From Pseudonocardia halophobica (GTDB lineage: Bacteria > Actinomycetota > Actinomycetes > Mycobacteriales > Pseudonocardiaceae): a DNA stretch of 64,000 bases. The stretch covers positions 1-64,000 of the forward strand of contig NZ_BSFQ01000028.1 of NCBI RefSeq assembly GCF_027922425.1. The letters run 5' to 3'. Made by a program: the position numbers and the translations under genes. Shown in pieces: positions 33,658 to 42,881 of the stretch (position 1 is its first letter; each line of letters starts with the position of its first letter). The notes under the pieces are model-generated. The model saw nothing but the letters and a program-made list of their open reading frames with translations. It was not told the origin of the DNA and searched no databases.

Positions 33658-36424
33658 CCCGGTCGAGCACCTCGAGCACGTGCTCGTAGGGCCGTCCGGT
33701 GGCGCGGGTCATCCCGAGCTCGCAGGTCCGGTTGCAGGAGGCGTGGGCGTCGAACGTCCGGCCGGCGAGCTCGGCGGCCTGCGGCGCGGTGGCCGCGGCC
33801 GTCAGCTCCGGGTGGAGCAGCCCGCGGTCGCCGGCGAACCCGCAGCAGCCCCAGGTGGCGGGGACCGTGACCGAGCGGGCGACGGCCGCGGCGACCGTGC
33901 GCAGCGGGCCGTCGAGCCCCATCCGGACCGCCGAGCAGGTGGGGTGCAGGGCGAGCGAGTCGAGCGGGGTGATCGTCAGCCGGTGGAGCAGCTGCTCGGC
34001 GGTGTAGGCGACGGCGTCGACCACCCGGATCGCGGAGTACCGCTCGTCCTCGGCGTCGGCGACCAGACCGCGGAGGCCCTCGGTGCAGGAGGACGCGTCG
34101 CCGACGACGGGAAGCTCGCCGCCGCGGGTCGCCTCCCACAGCGCCGGCAGCACCCGGCGGGCCATCTCGGCGTACCCGTCGGTGAGGCCCTTCGACTTCC
34201 ACGGCGTGCCGCAGCACAGCGAGGCCACCCCGGCGGGCCGGGTGAGGACGACCCCGGCGCGGGCGCAGAGCCGCTCGAACGCCGCGGCGGCGCCCTGCTC
34301 CCCGGAACGTCCGCCGCCGGCGGGGCCGAACATGGTGCCGGTGCAGGAGGCGAACAGCACGGCGTCCGCGTCCGGGCGGCCCGTGTCGGACCGGGGCCTG
34401 CCGCCGCGGGGCAGCTCGGGGGACCAGGCGGGCAGGACCTCCGGGTCGACGACCCGCCGGCCGAGTGCGGTCGTGCCGGCGACGAGCCGGTCCGGGAGGG
34501 CGTCGGCGGCGGTCAGGGCGGTGGCCGCGGCGCGGGTCGTGCCCGCCCAGTGCTTCGCCGCGACGACCCAGCCCCGCTGCGCGAGCGGGCCCACCTGCTC
34601 CGCGCGCAGCCGTTTCACCAGGTCACCGGTGTTGATCAGGACGGGACAGGCGGTCTGGCACATCCCGTCCGCGGCACAGGTGTCGATGGCGTCGTACTCG
34701 TAGTCCCGCTCCAGCTCGGCCAGGAGCGCCGTGTCGCCGGTCTCGCGGGCCCGCTGCATCTCGCGGCGCAGCACGATCCGCTGTCGCGGGGTGGTCGTCA
34801 GGTCCCGGCTCGGGCACACGGGCTCGCAGAACCCGCACTCCACGCAGCGGTCGACCTCCTGCTCGACGGCCGGGGCGCTCTTGAGGTGCCGCAGGTGCCC
34901 CTCGGGGTCCTCGTCGATCAGCACGCCCGGGTTGAGCACGCCGCGCGGGTCGCACAGCCGCTTGATCTCGCGCATCACCTCGTAGAGCTCGTCGCCGTAC
35001 TGCCGGCGGACGAACGGGGCCATCATCCGACCGGTGCCGTGCTCGGCCTTGAGCGAGCCGCCGTGCCCGAGGACCAGGTCGACCATGTCGTCGGTGAACC
35101 GGGCGAAGCGGTCCAGCGGGACGTCGCCGCCGAGCCGCTCGGTCAGCATGAAGTGGATGTTGCCGTCCTTGGCGTGCCCGAAGATGACGGCGTGGTCGTA
35201 CTCGTGCTTGTCGAACAGCCGGCTCAGCGCCTCGCACGTGGGCAGCAGCGCCGGCACCGGGACGACCACGTCCTCCAGCAGCGCCGTGGTGCCGGTCGGG
35301 CGGGCGCCCGCGACGGTGGCGTAGAGGCCCTTGCGGATGTGCCACAGCGCGGCCCGCGCGGCCGGGTCGGCGGCCAGGGTGCGCGGCCCGGACACCGGCA
35401 GCGTGCCGAGCACACCGGTGGCGGCGCCGGCCAGCTCGTCGGCCTCCTGCGCGGTCGCGGCCTGGTACTCGACGAGCAGCGCCGCGTGCCGGTCGACCTC
35501 CAGCGCCCGCAGCGCCGCGTCCGCCCGGGGGTCGGTCTGCCCGACCCGCAGCGAGGTCGCGTCGAGCAGCTCGACGGTGGTCGCCCCGGTGGCCACGATC
35601 TCCGGCAGCGCGCCCGTCGCGCCGGCGAGGTCCGAGAAGACCAGCAGCCCGGTGCGGGCGTGCGGGAGCAGCGGCACGGTGCGCAGCACGATCGACGCGA
35701 TGAACGCCAGCGTGCCCTCGCTGCCCACCACGAGATGGGCCAGCACGTCCGCCGGGCGCGTGTGGTCGAGCAGCGAGTTCAGCCCGTAGCCCATGGTGTT
35801 CTTCATCGAGAACTGCTGCTCGACGCGGGCGCGCAGGGCCGGGTCGTCCCGGACCCGGTCGCGGAGCCGGGCCAGCCCCGCGTGCAGCTCGGGCTCGAGG
35901 GCGCGCAGCCGGTCGTCGGCGTCGGGCGCCGCGGTGTCCAGGACGGTGCCCGACGGCAGCACCAGGACCAGCGAGTCCAGGGTGGCGTAGCTGTTGGCCG
36001 TGGTGCCGCAGGCCATGCCGCTGGAGTTGTTGGCCACGACCCCGCCCAGGGTGCAGGCGGACTCGCTCGCCGGGTCCGGGCCGATCTTGCGGCCGTGGGG
36101 GACGAGCCGGGCGTTGACCTGCCGGACGGTGGCGCCGGGCCCCGTGCGCACCCGGGCGCCGTCGTCGAGCACCTCGATGCCGCGGAAGTGCCGGCGGGTG
36201 TCGACGAGGATCCCCTCGGTCCCGGCCTGCCCGGACAGGCTCGTGCCGCCCGACCGGAAGGTCAGCGGGACGCCGGTCAGCGCGGCGTCGGCGAACAACG
36301 AGCCGACGGCGGCCGCGTCGGCGGGCACCGCCACGGCCTGCGGGACGAGTGCGAAGTGCGAGGCGTCGCGGGACCAGGCGAGCCGGTCGACGAGCCGGGT
36401 CCGCAGTTCGGTGGTGGTGGTCAC
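33626..36424 (-). CDS. FAD-linked oxidase fused to Fe-S/CCG domain (D-2-hydroxy acid dehydrogenase type)
   Basis: 932-residue fusion. N-terminal VAO-type FAD domain (VPLTFRSGGTSLSGQAGTEG, TLGGVVANNSSGMACG, FGHAKDGNIHF; residues 1-520), a ferredoxin-like 4Fe-4S region (CVECGFCEPVCPSRDL and CAADGMCQTACPVL; about 530-610), and CCG cysteine-rich domains near 720 and 860 (SLCCGTPWKSKG, TWGCCGFAGDRG). This is the architecture of membrane-associated D-lactate or D-2-hydroxyglutarate dehydrogenases that pass electrons to quinone. GTG 36424 has GAGGAG upstream. It is not in an operon with its neighbours. Confidence 0.9.
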   Translation of the reverse strand: MTTTTELRTRLVDRLAWSRDASHFALVPQAVAVPADAAAVGSLFADAALTGVPLTFRSGGTSLSGQAGTEGILVDTRRHFRGIEVLDDGARVRTGPGATVRQVNARLVPHGRKIGPDPASESACTLGGVVANNSSGMACGTTANSYATLDSLVLVLPSGTVLDTAAPDADDRLRALEPELHAGLARLRDRVRDDPALRARVEQQFSMKNTMGYGLNSLLDHTRPADVLAHLVVGSEGTLAFIASIVLRTVPLLPHARTGLLVFSDLAGATGALPEIVATGATTVELLDATSLRVGQTDPRADAALRALEVDRHAALLVEYQAATAQEADELAGAATGVLGTLPVSGPRTLAADPAARAALWHIRKGLYATVAGARPTGTTALLEDVVVPVPALLPTCEALSRLFDKHEYDHAVIFGHAKDGNIHFMLTERLGGDVPLDRFARFTDDMVDLVLGHGGSLKAEHGTGRMMAPFVRRQYGDELYEVMREIKRLCDPRGVLNPGVLIDEDPEGHLRHLKSAPAVEQEVDRCVECGFCEPVCPSRDLTTTPRQRIVLRREMQRARETGDTALLAELERDYEYDAIDTCAADGMCQTACPVLINTGDLVKRLRAEQVGPLAQRGWVVAAKHWAGTTRAAATALTAADALPDRLVAGTTALGRRVVDPEVLPAWSPELPRGGRPRSDTGRPDADAVLFASCTGTMFGPAGGGRSGEQGAAAAFERLCARAGVVLTRPAGVASLCCGTPWKSKGLTDGYAEMARRVLPALWEATRGGELPVVGDASSCTEGLRGLVADAEDERYSAIRVVDAVAYTAEQLLHRLTITPLDSLALHPTCSAVRMGLDGPLRTVAAAVARSVTVPATWGCCGFAGDRGLLHPELTAAATAPQAAELAGRTFDAHASCNRTCELGMTRATGRPYEHVLEVLDRVSAGPGPAGP

Positions 36425-36495
36425 CGGCTGCTCCTCGGGTGGGTGGTGCGGGGTCGCAGGAACGCTAGCGCGCCCACCCGGTTCCCGGGATGTGC

Positions 36496-37794
36496 TCAGG
36501 CCGCCTGACGGGCCTCGGCCGCGGGCCGGGCCTCGGCGTTCGCGGTCTGCTCGGCGATCTCCCGCAGCAGGGCGCGGCGGATCTTCGGCTGCTGGGACAG
36601 GGCGACCGCGAAGACGGTCAGCAGGAACCACATGGCGAGGCTGCTCAGCACGATGAGCAGGATCGGGATCACCCACCCACCGAGCCGCTGGGCCAGCCCC
36701 TGCGCGGCGAGGATGCGCCACAGCAGCATCAGGTTGACCAGGTAGCCGATCGCGTAGGCGACCACGAACGCGATGGCGAACTGCTTCAGGCTCCCGGACT
36801 GCTTGCGTCTCAGGATCGGCTCGTCGCGCACGGGCAGCAGCACCGACAGGACGTTGCCGACCCCGAGCCAGAGCAGGATGAAGCAGACGACCAGCGCGCA
36901 GGCCTTGACGATCGCGCCGGCGTCACCGGCCCGCCAGGCGAGCAGGCCGCTGAGCAGGAACCCGATCGGGGCGATGAGCGCCGCGACGGCGAGGTTCTTG
37001 ATCACCAGCAGGTGCCAGAGCCGGGAGCCGCCCTCGAGGGCGGCCCGGACCCGCAGGGCGTCGAAGCACATCGCGTTGATGCACACCGCCCCGCCCAGCA
37101 TCACCGAGATCACCCAGAGCCCCAGGTAGGGCAACCACCTCTGGTCCCTGTCCCACTCGAAGACGCGGATGAAGCCGAGGTAGAGCAGGCCCAGGGCCAG
37201 GCTCACCGCCAGGCTCTTGACGGCGGTGCGCGGGCGGCGACGCAGGATGTAGGCGATCTCTCCGCGCAGGCCGTGGGCCAGCGCGGGCCCGTGCCGGCTG
37301 ACCGCGTTGCGCCCTTGCAGCGGGAGGTGGCCGTCGACGGCCGCGGCGCCGGGTTCGTCCTCGCCGGCGTCGATGCGGGCGAGCCGGGCGTCGAGGACGG
37401 CGAGGTGGGCCTCGAGCAGGGCCAGCCGCGCGACGCCCACCGCGGCGACCGCGTCGCGTTCGGCCCGGGCGGCGTCGTCGTGGGAGACGGGTCCCGCGCT
37501 CTCGGACGACCCGTCCGCAGGCGGGTCGGCGCCGTCGAGGCCGGTGCTGTCGACGGCGGGGCCGTCCAGGTCGGAGCCCTCCAGGAACGCCTCGCGCAGG
37601 GCCGCCCGCCTGGGGTCGAGCCCGTCGCCCCCGGTCGACCGCCGCTCGGCCGCCCGGTGTTCGGCGAGGACCCGCCCGACTCTCGACCTCAGGGCGTCGA
37701 CCTCCGGACGCTCCTTCCACTTCGACGAGAGCGCGGCCCGTTCCGCCGCCCCCGCGCGCTCGACGAGCTCACTCAGGTCGTCCACCGCGGACAT
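36496..37794 (-). CDS. Integral membrane protein with cytoplasmic coiled N-terminus
   Basis: 432-residue protein I do not recognise. Residues 1-190 are soluble, charged and Ala-rich, with a likely coiled coil around VAAVGVARLALLEAHLAVLD. Then six hydrophobic helices follow (starting AVKSLAVSLALGLLYLGFI near 200, ending ILLIVLSSLAMWFLLTVFAV) and a short basic tail. The membrane half resembles Yip1-like or other DUF permease-like proteins. ATG 37794 has GGAG upstream. It diverges from the GntR gene at 37955. Confidence 0.65.
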   Translation of the reverse strand: MSAVDDLSELVERAGAAERAALSSKWKERPEVDALRSRVGRVLAEHRAAERRSTGGDGLDPRRAALREAFLEGSDLDGPAVDSTGLDGADPPADGSSESAGPVSHDDAARAERDAVAAVGVARLALLEAHLAVLDARLARIDAGEDEPGAAAVDGHLPLQGRNAVSRHGPALAHGLRGEIAYILRRRPRTAVKSLAVSLALGLLYLGFIRVFEWDRDQRWLPYLGLWVISVMLGGAVCINAMCFDALRVRAALEGGSRLWHLLVIKNLAVAALIAPIGFLLSGLLAWRAGDAGAIVKACALVVCFILLWLGVGNVLSVLLPVRDEPILRRKQSGSLKQFAIAFVVAYAIGYLVNLMLLWRILAAQGLAQRLGGWVIPILLIVLSSLAMWFLLTVFAVALSQQPKIRRALLREIAEQTANAEARPAAEARQAA

Positions 37795-37929
37795 CGGCCA
37801 CTCCTGCACCTCGACCACCCCGGCGGGGCGTGCTGGGGTCGACCGTCGGCGTCTCGGCGCGGATCGGCACCGCCCGCCGTGGGTGAGTCGGCCGGGTCGC
37901 GCCCCGGACCTGCCGTTGTCGGCAGGTAG

Positions 37930-37944
37930 TCTGTCGACAGTCGG
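37930..37944. promoter_or_regulatory. GntR operator A, autoregulatory position
   Basis: TCTGTCGACAGTCGG, with the palindrome CTGTCGACAG, 10 nt upstream of the gntR GTG. The same element recurs at 38651 (reverse) and 38703, between gntR and the transporter. Confidence 0.6.
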
Positions 37945-37954
37945 AGGGAGTCCC

Positions 37955-38617
37955 GTGTCCGTCGAGCCGTTGCCGAACATCGACCGCAGCACGTTGCGTG
38001 AGCGCGTGTTGAGGGCGCTGCGCTCGGCGATCACCTCCGGGGCGTACCGGCCGGGGGACCACCTGGGCGAGGTCGAGCTCGCGGGCCGGCTCGGGGTGAG
38101 CCGGGGGACCGTGCGCGAGGCGTTGCGGCACCTCCAGCAGGAGGGCCTGGTGACCGCGGGCCACCGCGGGATGCTCCGCGTGAACACCCTGTCGGCCGAG
38201 GAGATCCGGGGCCTGTTCCGGGTGCGGGCCGCGCTCGAGGGGTTGGCCGTCACGGAGATCATCGCGCGGCCGGACCGCTCGGCGGCGGTGGCCGCGTTGC
38301 GCGCGGCGGTCGACGAGCTCGCCGGCGCGGGGGAGGACTTCGCGGCGAAGGTGGAGGCCGACCTGGGCTTCCACGTGCGGCTCTGCGAGCTGTCCGGCAA
38401 CCCGATGCTGGTCGAGTCCTGGCGGCACCTGGAGGGCCGGATCCGGGTCACGATCATGAACCGGGACCCGGAGGAGGCGCCGGCGATGATGACGCCGGGC
38501 CGGCACGCGCCGATCATCGAGGCGATCGAGCGGGGTGACCTCCCGGGCGCGCTGGCCGTGGTGGAGGAGCACATGGCCGCGGCCGCCGACCACTTCACGA
38601 GCACCCCCGCCCGCTGA
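37955..38617 (+). CDS. GntR/FadR-type (FCD) transcriptional regulator
   Basis: 220-residue regulator. Winged HTH at residues 10-75 (LAGRLGVSRGTVREALRHLQ) and an FCD ligand domain with the metal-binding pattern Asp/His (ADLGFHVRLCELSGNPML, then HAPIIEAIERGD and EEHMAAAADH). FCD regulators respond to carboxylic acids or sugar acids. Three repeats of one operator motif flank the gene, so it very likely represses itself and the downstream MFS-transketolase-SDR operon. Confidence 0.9.
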   Translation: MSVEPLPNIDRSTLRERVLRALRSAITSGAYRPGDHLGEVELAGRLGVSRGTVREALRHLQQEGLVTAGHRGMLRVNTLSAEEIRGLFRVRAALEGLAVTEIIARPDRSAAVAALRAAVDELAGAGEDFAAKVEADLGFHVRLCELSGNPMLVESWRHLEGRIRVTIMNRDPEEAPAMMTPGRHAPIIEAIERGDLPGALAVVEEHMAAAADHFTSTPAR

Positions 38618-38650
38618 CCCTCCACTCGTCCGTCTTCGGGAAAGTTCTGT

Positions 38651-38665
38651 CCGACTGTTGACAGT
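38651..38665. promoter_or_regulatory. GntR operator B
   Basis: CCGACTGTTGACAGT; its reverse complement shares the ACAGTCGG half with operators A and C. The embedded TTGACA at 38658-38663 may also serve as a -35 element, so binding would block transcription of the transporter operon. Confidence 0.55.
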
Positions 38666-38702
38666 GGGGCCGCGAGGCCGCATGGTTTCTCCATCACTGC
38701 CG

Positions 38703-38717
38703 AGTGTTAACAGTCGG
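38703..38717. promoter_or_regulatory. GntR operator C
   Basis: AGTGTTAACAGTCGG, centred about 50 nt (five helical turns) downstream of operator B and 56 nt before the transporter ATG. It shares ACAGTCGG with operator A and with the reverse strand of B. Confidence 0.55.
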
Positions 38718-38772
38718 ACTGTCGAGACAGAGTCCGCGACGACTCGGCCGACGACGGATCAGCGGAGATCAC

Positions 38773-40149
38773 ATGTCTGGAGAACACGCGCCCGCGGTGC
38801 TGGGCACACCGGCCCGCAAGCGGGTCGCCCTCGGCTCGTCGATCGGGGCGACGATCGAGACCTACGACTTCATCGGCTTCGGCACGGCCGCGGCCCTGTA
38901 CTTCAACCACGTCTTCTTCCCGTCGACCGACCCGCTCTCGGGGACCCTGCTGTCCTTCGCGACGCTGGGCATCGGGTTCGCGGTACGCCCGCTGGGCGGG
39001 ATCATCGGCGGGCACCTCGGCGACCGGATCGGCCGTAAGCCGGTGCTGGTCGGCTCGCTGCTGCTGATGGGCATCGCGACCGTCCTCATCGGGGTCCTGC
39101 CCACGTACGCGCAGGTCGGGGTGTGGGCGGGGATCCTGCTCGTCGCCGTCCGGGTCGTGCAGGGCCTGGCGTTCGGCGCCGAGTGGGGCGGTGCGATCCT
39201 GATGACCTTCGAGCACGCGCCGTGGCGCAAGCGCGGGCTCTACACCGGCATCACGCAGGCCGGGTTCCCGGTCGGGCTGCTGCTGGCCAACGCCGCGTTC
39301 CTGCTGTCGGTGCCGCTGGGGGAGCAGTGGGCGTGGCGGGTGCCGTTCCTGCTGTCCGCGGTGCTGATCGTCGTCGGCATCGTGATCCGGCTGAAGGTCG
39401 AGGAGTCCCCGGAGTTCGAGAACCTCAGGTCCGAGGGCGAGGTCGCGAAGAACCCGCTGCTCGAGGTGCTGCGCGACGACTGGCGCAACGTCCTTCGCGC
39501 CTTCTGCCTGCGGATCACCGAGACCGCCGGCTACGCCATCTCCGTCACCTTCGTGCTGTCGTACCTGGCGAGCGAGGAGCTGGCCGCGCGCTCGACGACC
39601 CTGTTCGCGCTCATGCTCGCCGCCGGCCTGGGCATCGCCGCGACCGTGACGTGGGGTGCACTCACCGACCGGATCGGCCGCCGCCCGGTCTACCTGATCG
39701 GCACCGTGCTCTCCGTGGCGTGGGGCGTCCCGCTGTTCCTGCTGCTCAACACGGGGCAGGCGGTGGCGATCGTGCTGTCCTTCGTCGTCAGCTACGCCGT
39801 CTGCCAGAACTGCCTGGCCGGCGTCCAGGGCGCCTGGTTCTCGGAGCTGTTCAGCGCCCGCACCCGCACCAGCGGCGCGTCGCTGGCCTACCAGCTCTCG
39901 GCCGTCGTCTCCGGGTTCACCCCGCTGATCGCGACCGCCCTGTTCGCCCGCACCGGCTGGGTCGGCCCGGCCCTGCTGTTCAGCGCCTACGGCGTGCTCG
40001 GCCTGGTCGCGACCCTGCTGACCCGCGAGACCTGGGGCCGCACCGAGCGCGCCGAGGTCGCCGCCCTCGAGCGGTCCCTCGCCGGGCCGCCCGCCGACCC
40101 GCCGGCTCCCCGGCTGACCACCACGGCGTCCACGAAGGAGACCCGATGA
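38773..40149 (+). CDS. MFS transporter, metabolite:H+ symporter type
   Basis: 458-residue MHS permease (TIETYDFIGFGTAAALYF, GGHLGDRIGRKPVLVGSL, FGAEWGGAILMTFEHAP, TDRIGRRPVYLIGT). The charged TM1 motif differs from the usual EYYDF by EYYD to ETYD. First gene of the operon: its stop overlaps the transketolase start (ATGA). It is probably the uptake system for the compound processed by the transketolase and SDR. Confidence 0.88.
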   Translation: MSGEHAPAVLGTPARKRVALGSSIGATIETYDFIGFGTAAALYFNHVFFPSTDPLSGTLLSFATLGIGFAVRPLGGIIGGHLGDRIGRKPVLVGSLLLMGIATVLIGVLPTYAQVGVWAGILLVAVRVVQGLAFGAEWGGAILMTFEHAPWRKRGLYTGITQAGFPVGLLLANAAFLLSVPLGEQWAWRVPFLLSAVLIVVGIVIRLKVEESPEFENLRSEGEVAKNPLLEVLRDDWRNVLRAFCLRITETAGYAISVTFVLSYLASEELAARSTTLFALMLAAGLGIAATVTWGALTDRIGRRPVYLIGTVLSVAWGVPLFLLLNTGQAVAIVLSFVVSYAVCQNCLAGVQGAWFSELFSARTRTSGASLAYQLSAVVSGFTPLIATALFARTGWVGPALLFSAYGVLGLVATLLTRETWGRTERAEVAALERSLAGPPADPPAPRLTTTASTKETR

Positions 40150-41012
40150 CGACGACCGCGCTCCCGACCACGGCACGGGCGGCGAAGATCGCCCGGCTGG
40201 AGGCGGCCGCGACCCGGATCCGCCACCACGCCCTGACGATGGGGGAGGTGCAGGGCCAGGGCTACATCGGCCAGGCCCTCGGCGTCGCCGACGTGCTCGC
40301 GGTGTTCTACGGCCGGGGCGACGGCGAGCTGCGGCTGCGCCCCGAGGACCCGGAGTGGGACGGCCGCGACCGGTTCCTGCTCTCCATCGGGCACTACGCG
40401 ATCGCGCTGTACGCGGCGCTGGCCGAGGCGGGCACGATCCCGCTCGCCGAGATCGAGACCTACGGCTCGGACGACTCCCGACTGCCGATGTCCGGCATGG
40501 CCTCCTACACCCCCGGTATGGAGATCTCCGGCGGCTCGCTGGGCCACGGCCTCGGCGTGGCCTGCGGGATGGGCCTGGGGCTGCGGCACCGCGGCAACCC
40601 GGCCCGGGTGTTCAACCTGCTCTCCGACGGCGAGCTCGACGAGGGCTCGACCTGGGAGGCCGCGATGGCCTGCGCCCACCACGGGCTGGCCAACGTGACC
40701 GCGGTCGTCGACGTCAACGGCCTGCAGGCCGACGGGCCGACCCCCGGCGTGCTGAAGACCGAGCCGGTGACCGAGAAGTGGCGGGCCTTCGGCTGGCACG
40801 CGGTGCGGGTCGACGGCAACGACGTCGACGCCCTGCTCGCCGGCCTGGACGAGATCCGCGACCAGACGACCAGCCCGTCGGTGCTGATCTGCGACACCCG
40901 CACCGGCCGCGGGGTCCCGTTCCTCGAGTCCCGGGAGAAGGCCCATTTCATGCCGGTCGCCGAGCACGAGTGGGCGGCCGCACACGATGCTCTGGACGGA
41001 GTTCAGCGATGA
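40146..41012 (+). CDS. Transketolase-like, N-terminal half
   Basis: 288-residue thiamine-diphosphate-binding PP domain of a split transketolase. The ThDP/Mg motif is SDGELDEGSTWEAAMACAHH with VVDVNGLQ. At the usual GHPG position, whose His contacts the donor sugar in classical transketolases, the sequence reads GYIG (EVQGQGYIGQAL), which suggests an unusual donor. It overlaps the transporter and the C-terminal half by ATGA junctions. The family also includes split apulose and sulfo-sugar transketolases, so a non-pentose-phosphate role is likely. Confidence 0.85.
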   Translation: MTTTALPTTARAAKIARLEAAATRIRHHALTMGEVQGQGYIGQALGVADVLAVFYGRGDGELRLRPEDPEWDGRDRFLLSIGHYAIALYAALAEAGTIPLAEIETYGSDDSRLPMSGMASYTPGMEISGGSLGHGLGVACGMGLGLRHRGNPARVFNLLSDGELDEGSTWEAAMACAHHGLANVTAVVDVNGLQADGPTPGVLKTEPVTEKWRAFGWHAVRVDGNDVDALLAGLDEIRDQTTSPSVLICDTRTGRGVPFLESREKAHFMPVAEHEWAAAHDALDGVQR

Positions 41013-41998
41013 CCGCCCCCACGAAGAAGCGCCTGACCACCTCGGCGATGATCGCCTCGTTCGCCGACCCCGGTCAGCGGACCTCGCCCGCGCCGTTCGG
41101 GCACGCCCTGAACCGGCTCGCCGAGGAGCGGCCCGAGATCGTCGGGCTGTCGGCGGACCTGGCGAAGTACACCGACATGCACGTGTTCCGGGACGCGAAC
41201 CCGGACCGGTTCTTCCAGATGGGCATGGCCGAGCAGGCGATGCTCGGCGCGGCCGCGGGGCTGGCCGAGGTCGGGCTCGTCCCGTTCGCCTCGACCTACT
41301 CGGTGTTCGCGACCCGCCGGGCCTACGACTTCCTCTGCCTGGACATCGCCGAGCCCGGGCTGAACGTCAACGTCGTCGGCGCGCTGCCCGGCCTGACCAC
41401 CGGATACGGGCCCAGCCACCAGGCCACCGAGGACCTCGCGATCCTGCGCGCCTGCCCGAATCTCACGATCGTCGACCCCTGCGACTCGGTCGACATCGAG
41501 CAGGCCGTGCCGCAGCTCGCGGACCACGCCGGGCCGACCTACCTGCGGCTGCTGCGCGGCAAGGTCCCCACCGTGCTCGACGAGTACGACTACCGCTTCG
41601 AGCTCGGCAAGGCGGCCCTGGTCCGCCCCGGCCGGGACGTGCTGTTCGTCTCCACCGGGTTGATGACCATGCGGACCCTGCAGGCCGCGGCCCGGCTCGA
41701 GGCCGACCACGTCGACGCCGCCGTCCTGCACGTCCCGACGATCAAGCCGCTGGACACCGCGACGATCCTGCGCGAGCTGCGCACCGACCGCCTGGTGATC
41801 ACCGCGGAGAACCACACCGTGGTCGGCGGGTTGTCCGAGGCGGTCGCCGCCACCGCCGCGTTCGCCGGGATCGCCACCCGGATCCAGCCCGCCGCGCTGC
41901 CGGACGAGTTCCTCGCCGCCGGTGCCCTGCCCACCCTCCACGACCGCTACGGCCTGTCGACCGACGCGCTCTGCGCGCGGGTCAAGGCCGCCCTCTGA
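41009..41998 (+). CDS. Transketolase-like, C-terminal half
   Basis: 329-residue pyrimidine-binding and transketolase C domains. The conserved catalytic Glu lies in FFQMGMAEQAMLGAAAG, followed by FASTYSVFATRRAYDFL, GPSHQATEDLAILRAC and VTAENHTVVGGLSEAV-type segments of the C domain. It must pair with the preceding N-terminal half to make an active ThDP site at the interface. ATG 41009 overlaps the previous stop. Confidence 0.87.
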   Translation: MTAPTKKRLTTSAMIASFADPGQRTSPAPFGHALNRLAEERPEIVGLSADLAKYTDMHVFRDANPDRFFQMGMAEQAMLGAAAGLAEVGLVPFASTYSVFATRRAYDFLCLDIAEPGLNVNVVGALPGLTTGYGPSHQATEDLAILRACPNLTIVDPCDSVDIEQAVPQLADHAGPTYLRLLRGKVPTVLDEYDYRFELGKAALVRPGRDVLFVSTGLMTMRTLQAAARLEADHVDAAVLHVPTIKPLDTATILRELRTDRLVITAENHTVVGGLSEAVAATAAFAGIATRIQPAALPDEFLAAGALPTLHDRYGLSTDALCARVKAAL

Positions 41999-42021
41999 GC
42001 CGACTTCTCCAGGAGAACCCA

Positions 42022-42783
42022 GTGTCCGTTTCCGAGTACACCGCCGTCGTCACCGGGGCCGCGTCGAAGCGTGGCATCGGCCGCGCCACCGCCCACGCCC
42101 TCGCCGCCGCCGGCTGGAACGTCGCCGTCCTCGACCTCGACGAGGCCGCCGCCAAGGCCACCGCCGACGAGATCGCCGGCGCCCACCCGGTCCAGGCGTT
42201 CGGCCTGGCCTGCGACGTGACCGACGAGACCTCGGTCGCCACCGCCGTCGACACCCTGACCGCGGACGCCCCGCCGGTCGGGGCCGTGGTCAACAATGCC
42301 GGCATCACCTCGCCGACCCGGTTCCTCGACGTCGACGGCGCCGAATGGGACCGCATCTTCGCCGTGAACGTCCGCGGCGCCTACAACATCACCCGGCGGC
42401 TCGCGCCCGGGATGGCCGAGCGCGGCTTCGGCCGGGTCGTGTTCCTGTCCTCGGTGTCCGCCGAGCGCGGCGGCGGGGTGTTCGGCGGCGTCGCGTACTC
42501 CGCGGCCAAGGCCGCCCAGCTCGGGTTCGCCCGCGCCCTGGCCCGCGAGCTCGGCCCGCACGGCGTGACCGTCAACAGCGTCGCCCCCGGCCTGATCGAC
42601 ACCGACATCACCGGTGGGGCCCTGGAGGGCGAGCGCAAGGAGGCCCTGCTCTCCGGGATCCCGGTGGGGCGCAACGGGCGGGTCGCGGACGTCGCCGACC
42701 TGATCACCTACCTCTGCCGCCCGGAGTCCGGCTACATCACCGGCGCCACCTACGACGTCAACGGCGGCTCGCACATCCACTGA
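42022..42783 (+). CDS. Short-chain dehydrogenase in the split-transketolase operon
   Basis: 253-residue classical SDR with TGAASKRGIGRA, NNAG, and catalytic SSVSAERGG and YSAAKAA. C-terminal GAtYdVNGG (GATYDVNGGSHIH) as in polyol and 3-oxoacyl reductases. GTG 42022 has AGGAGA 7 nt upstream and follows the transketolase stop by 23 nt. It may oxidise a polyol or hydroxy acid to the ketose-type donor of the transketolase, or reduce its product. Confidence 0.87.
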   Translation: MSVSEYTAVVTGAASKRGIGRATAHALAAAGWNVAVLDLDEAAAKATADEIAGAHPVQAFGLACDVTDETSVATAVDTLTADAPPVGAVVNNAGITSPTRFLDVDGAEWDRIFAVNVRGAYNITRRLAPGMAERGFGRVVFLSSVSAERGGGVFGGVAYSAAKAAQLGFARALARELGPHGVTVNSVAPGLIDTDITGGALEGERKEALLSGIPVGRNGRVADVADLITYLCRPESGYITGATYDVNGGSHIH

Positions 42784-42807
42784 GCCCCGCCGGAGCGTTC
42801 CACTTCG

Positions 42808-42825
42808 CTCCTATGATTGTTACGG
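42808..42825. promoter_or_regulatory. Candidate GntR half-site in front of the selenoprotein operon
   Basis: CTCCTATGATTGTTACGG begins with CTCCTATGAT, which differs by one base from the left arm CTCCTACGAT of the inverted repeat upstream of the GntR gene at 49860, and goes on with ATTGT as in its right arm. It lies 57 nt before the transporter ATG. Confidence 0.45.
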
Positions 42826-42841
42826 TGCGGACACGCCAGGA

Positions 42842-42863
42842 GGCCGGGCAAGGACGCCCGGCC
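42842..42863 (+). promoter_or_regulatory. Leader hairpin of the selenoprotein operon transporter
   Basis: GGCCGGGC (42842-42849), loop AAGGAC, GCCCGGCC (42856-42863), 18 nt before the ATG at 42882. It may end transcripts of the upstream operon (58 nt after the SDR stop) or attenuate this one. Confidence 0.5.
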
Positions 42864-42881
42864 GGCCCCAGGGGGTGGCCC

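Noticed and set aside
36425..36721. N-terminal extension of the FAD/Fe-S dehydrogenase
   Set aside because: The text is low-complexity and antisense to the neighbouring membrane gene; GTG 36424 has a good ribosome site and a family-like start.
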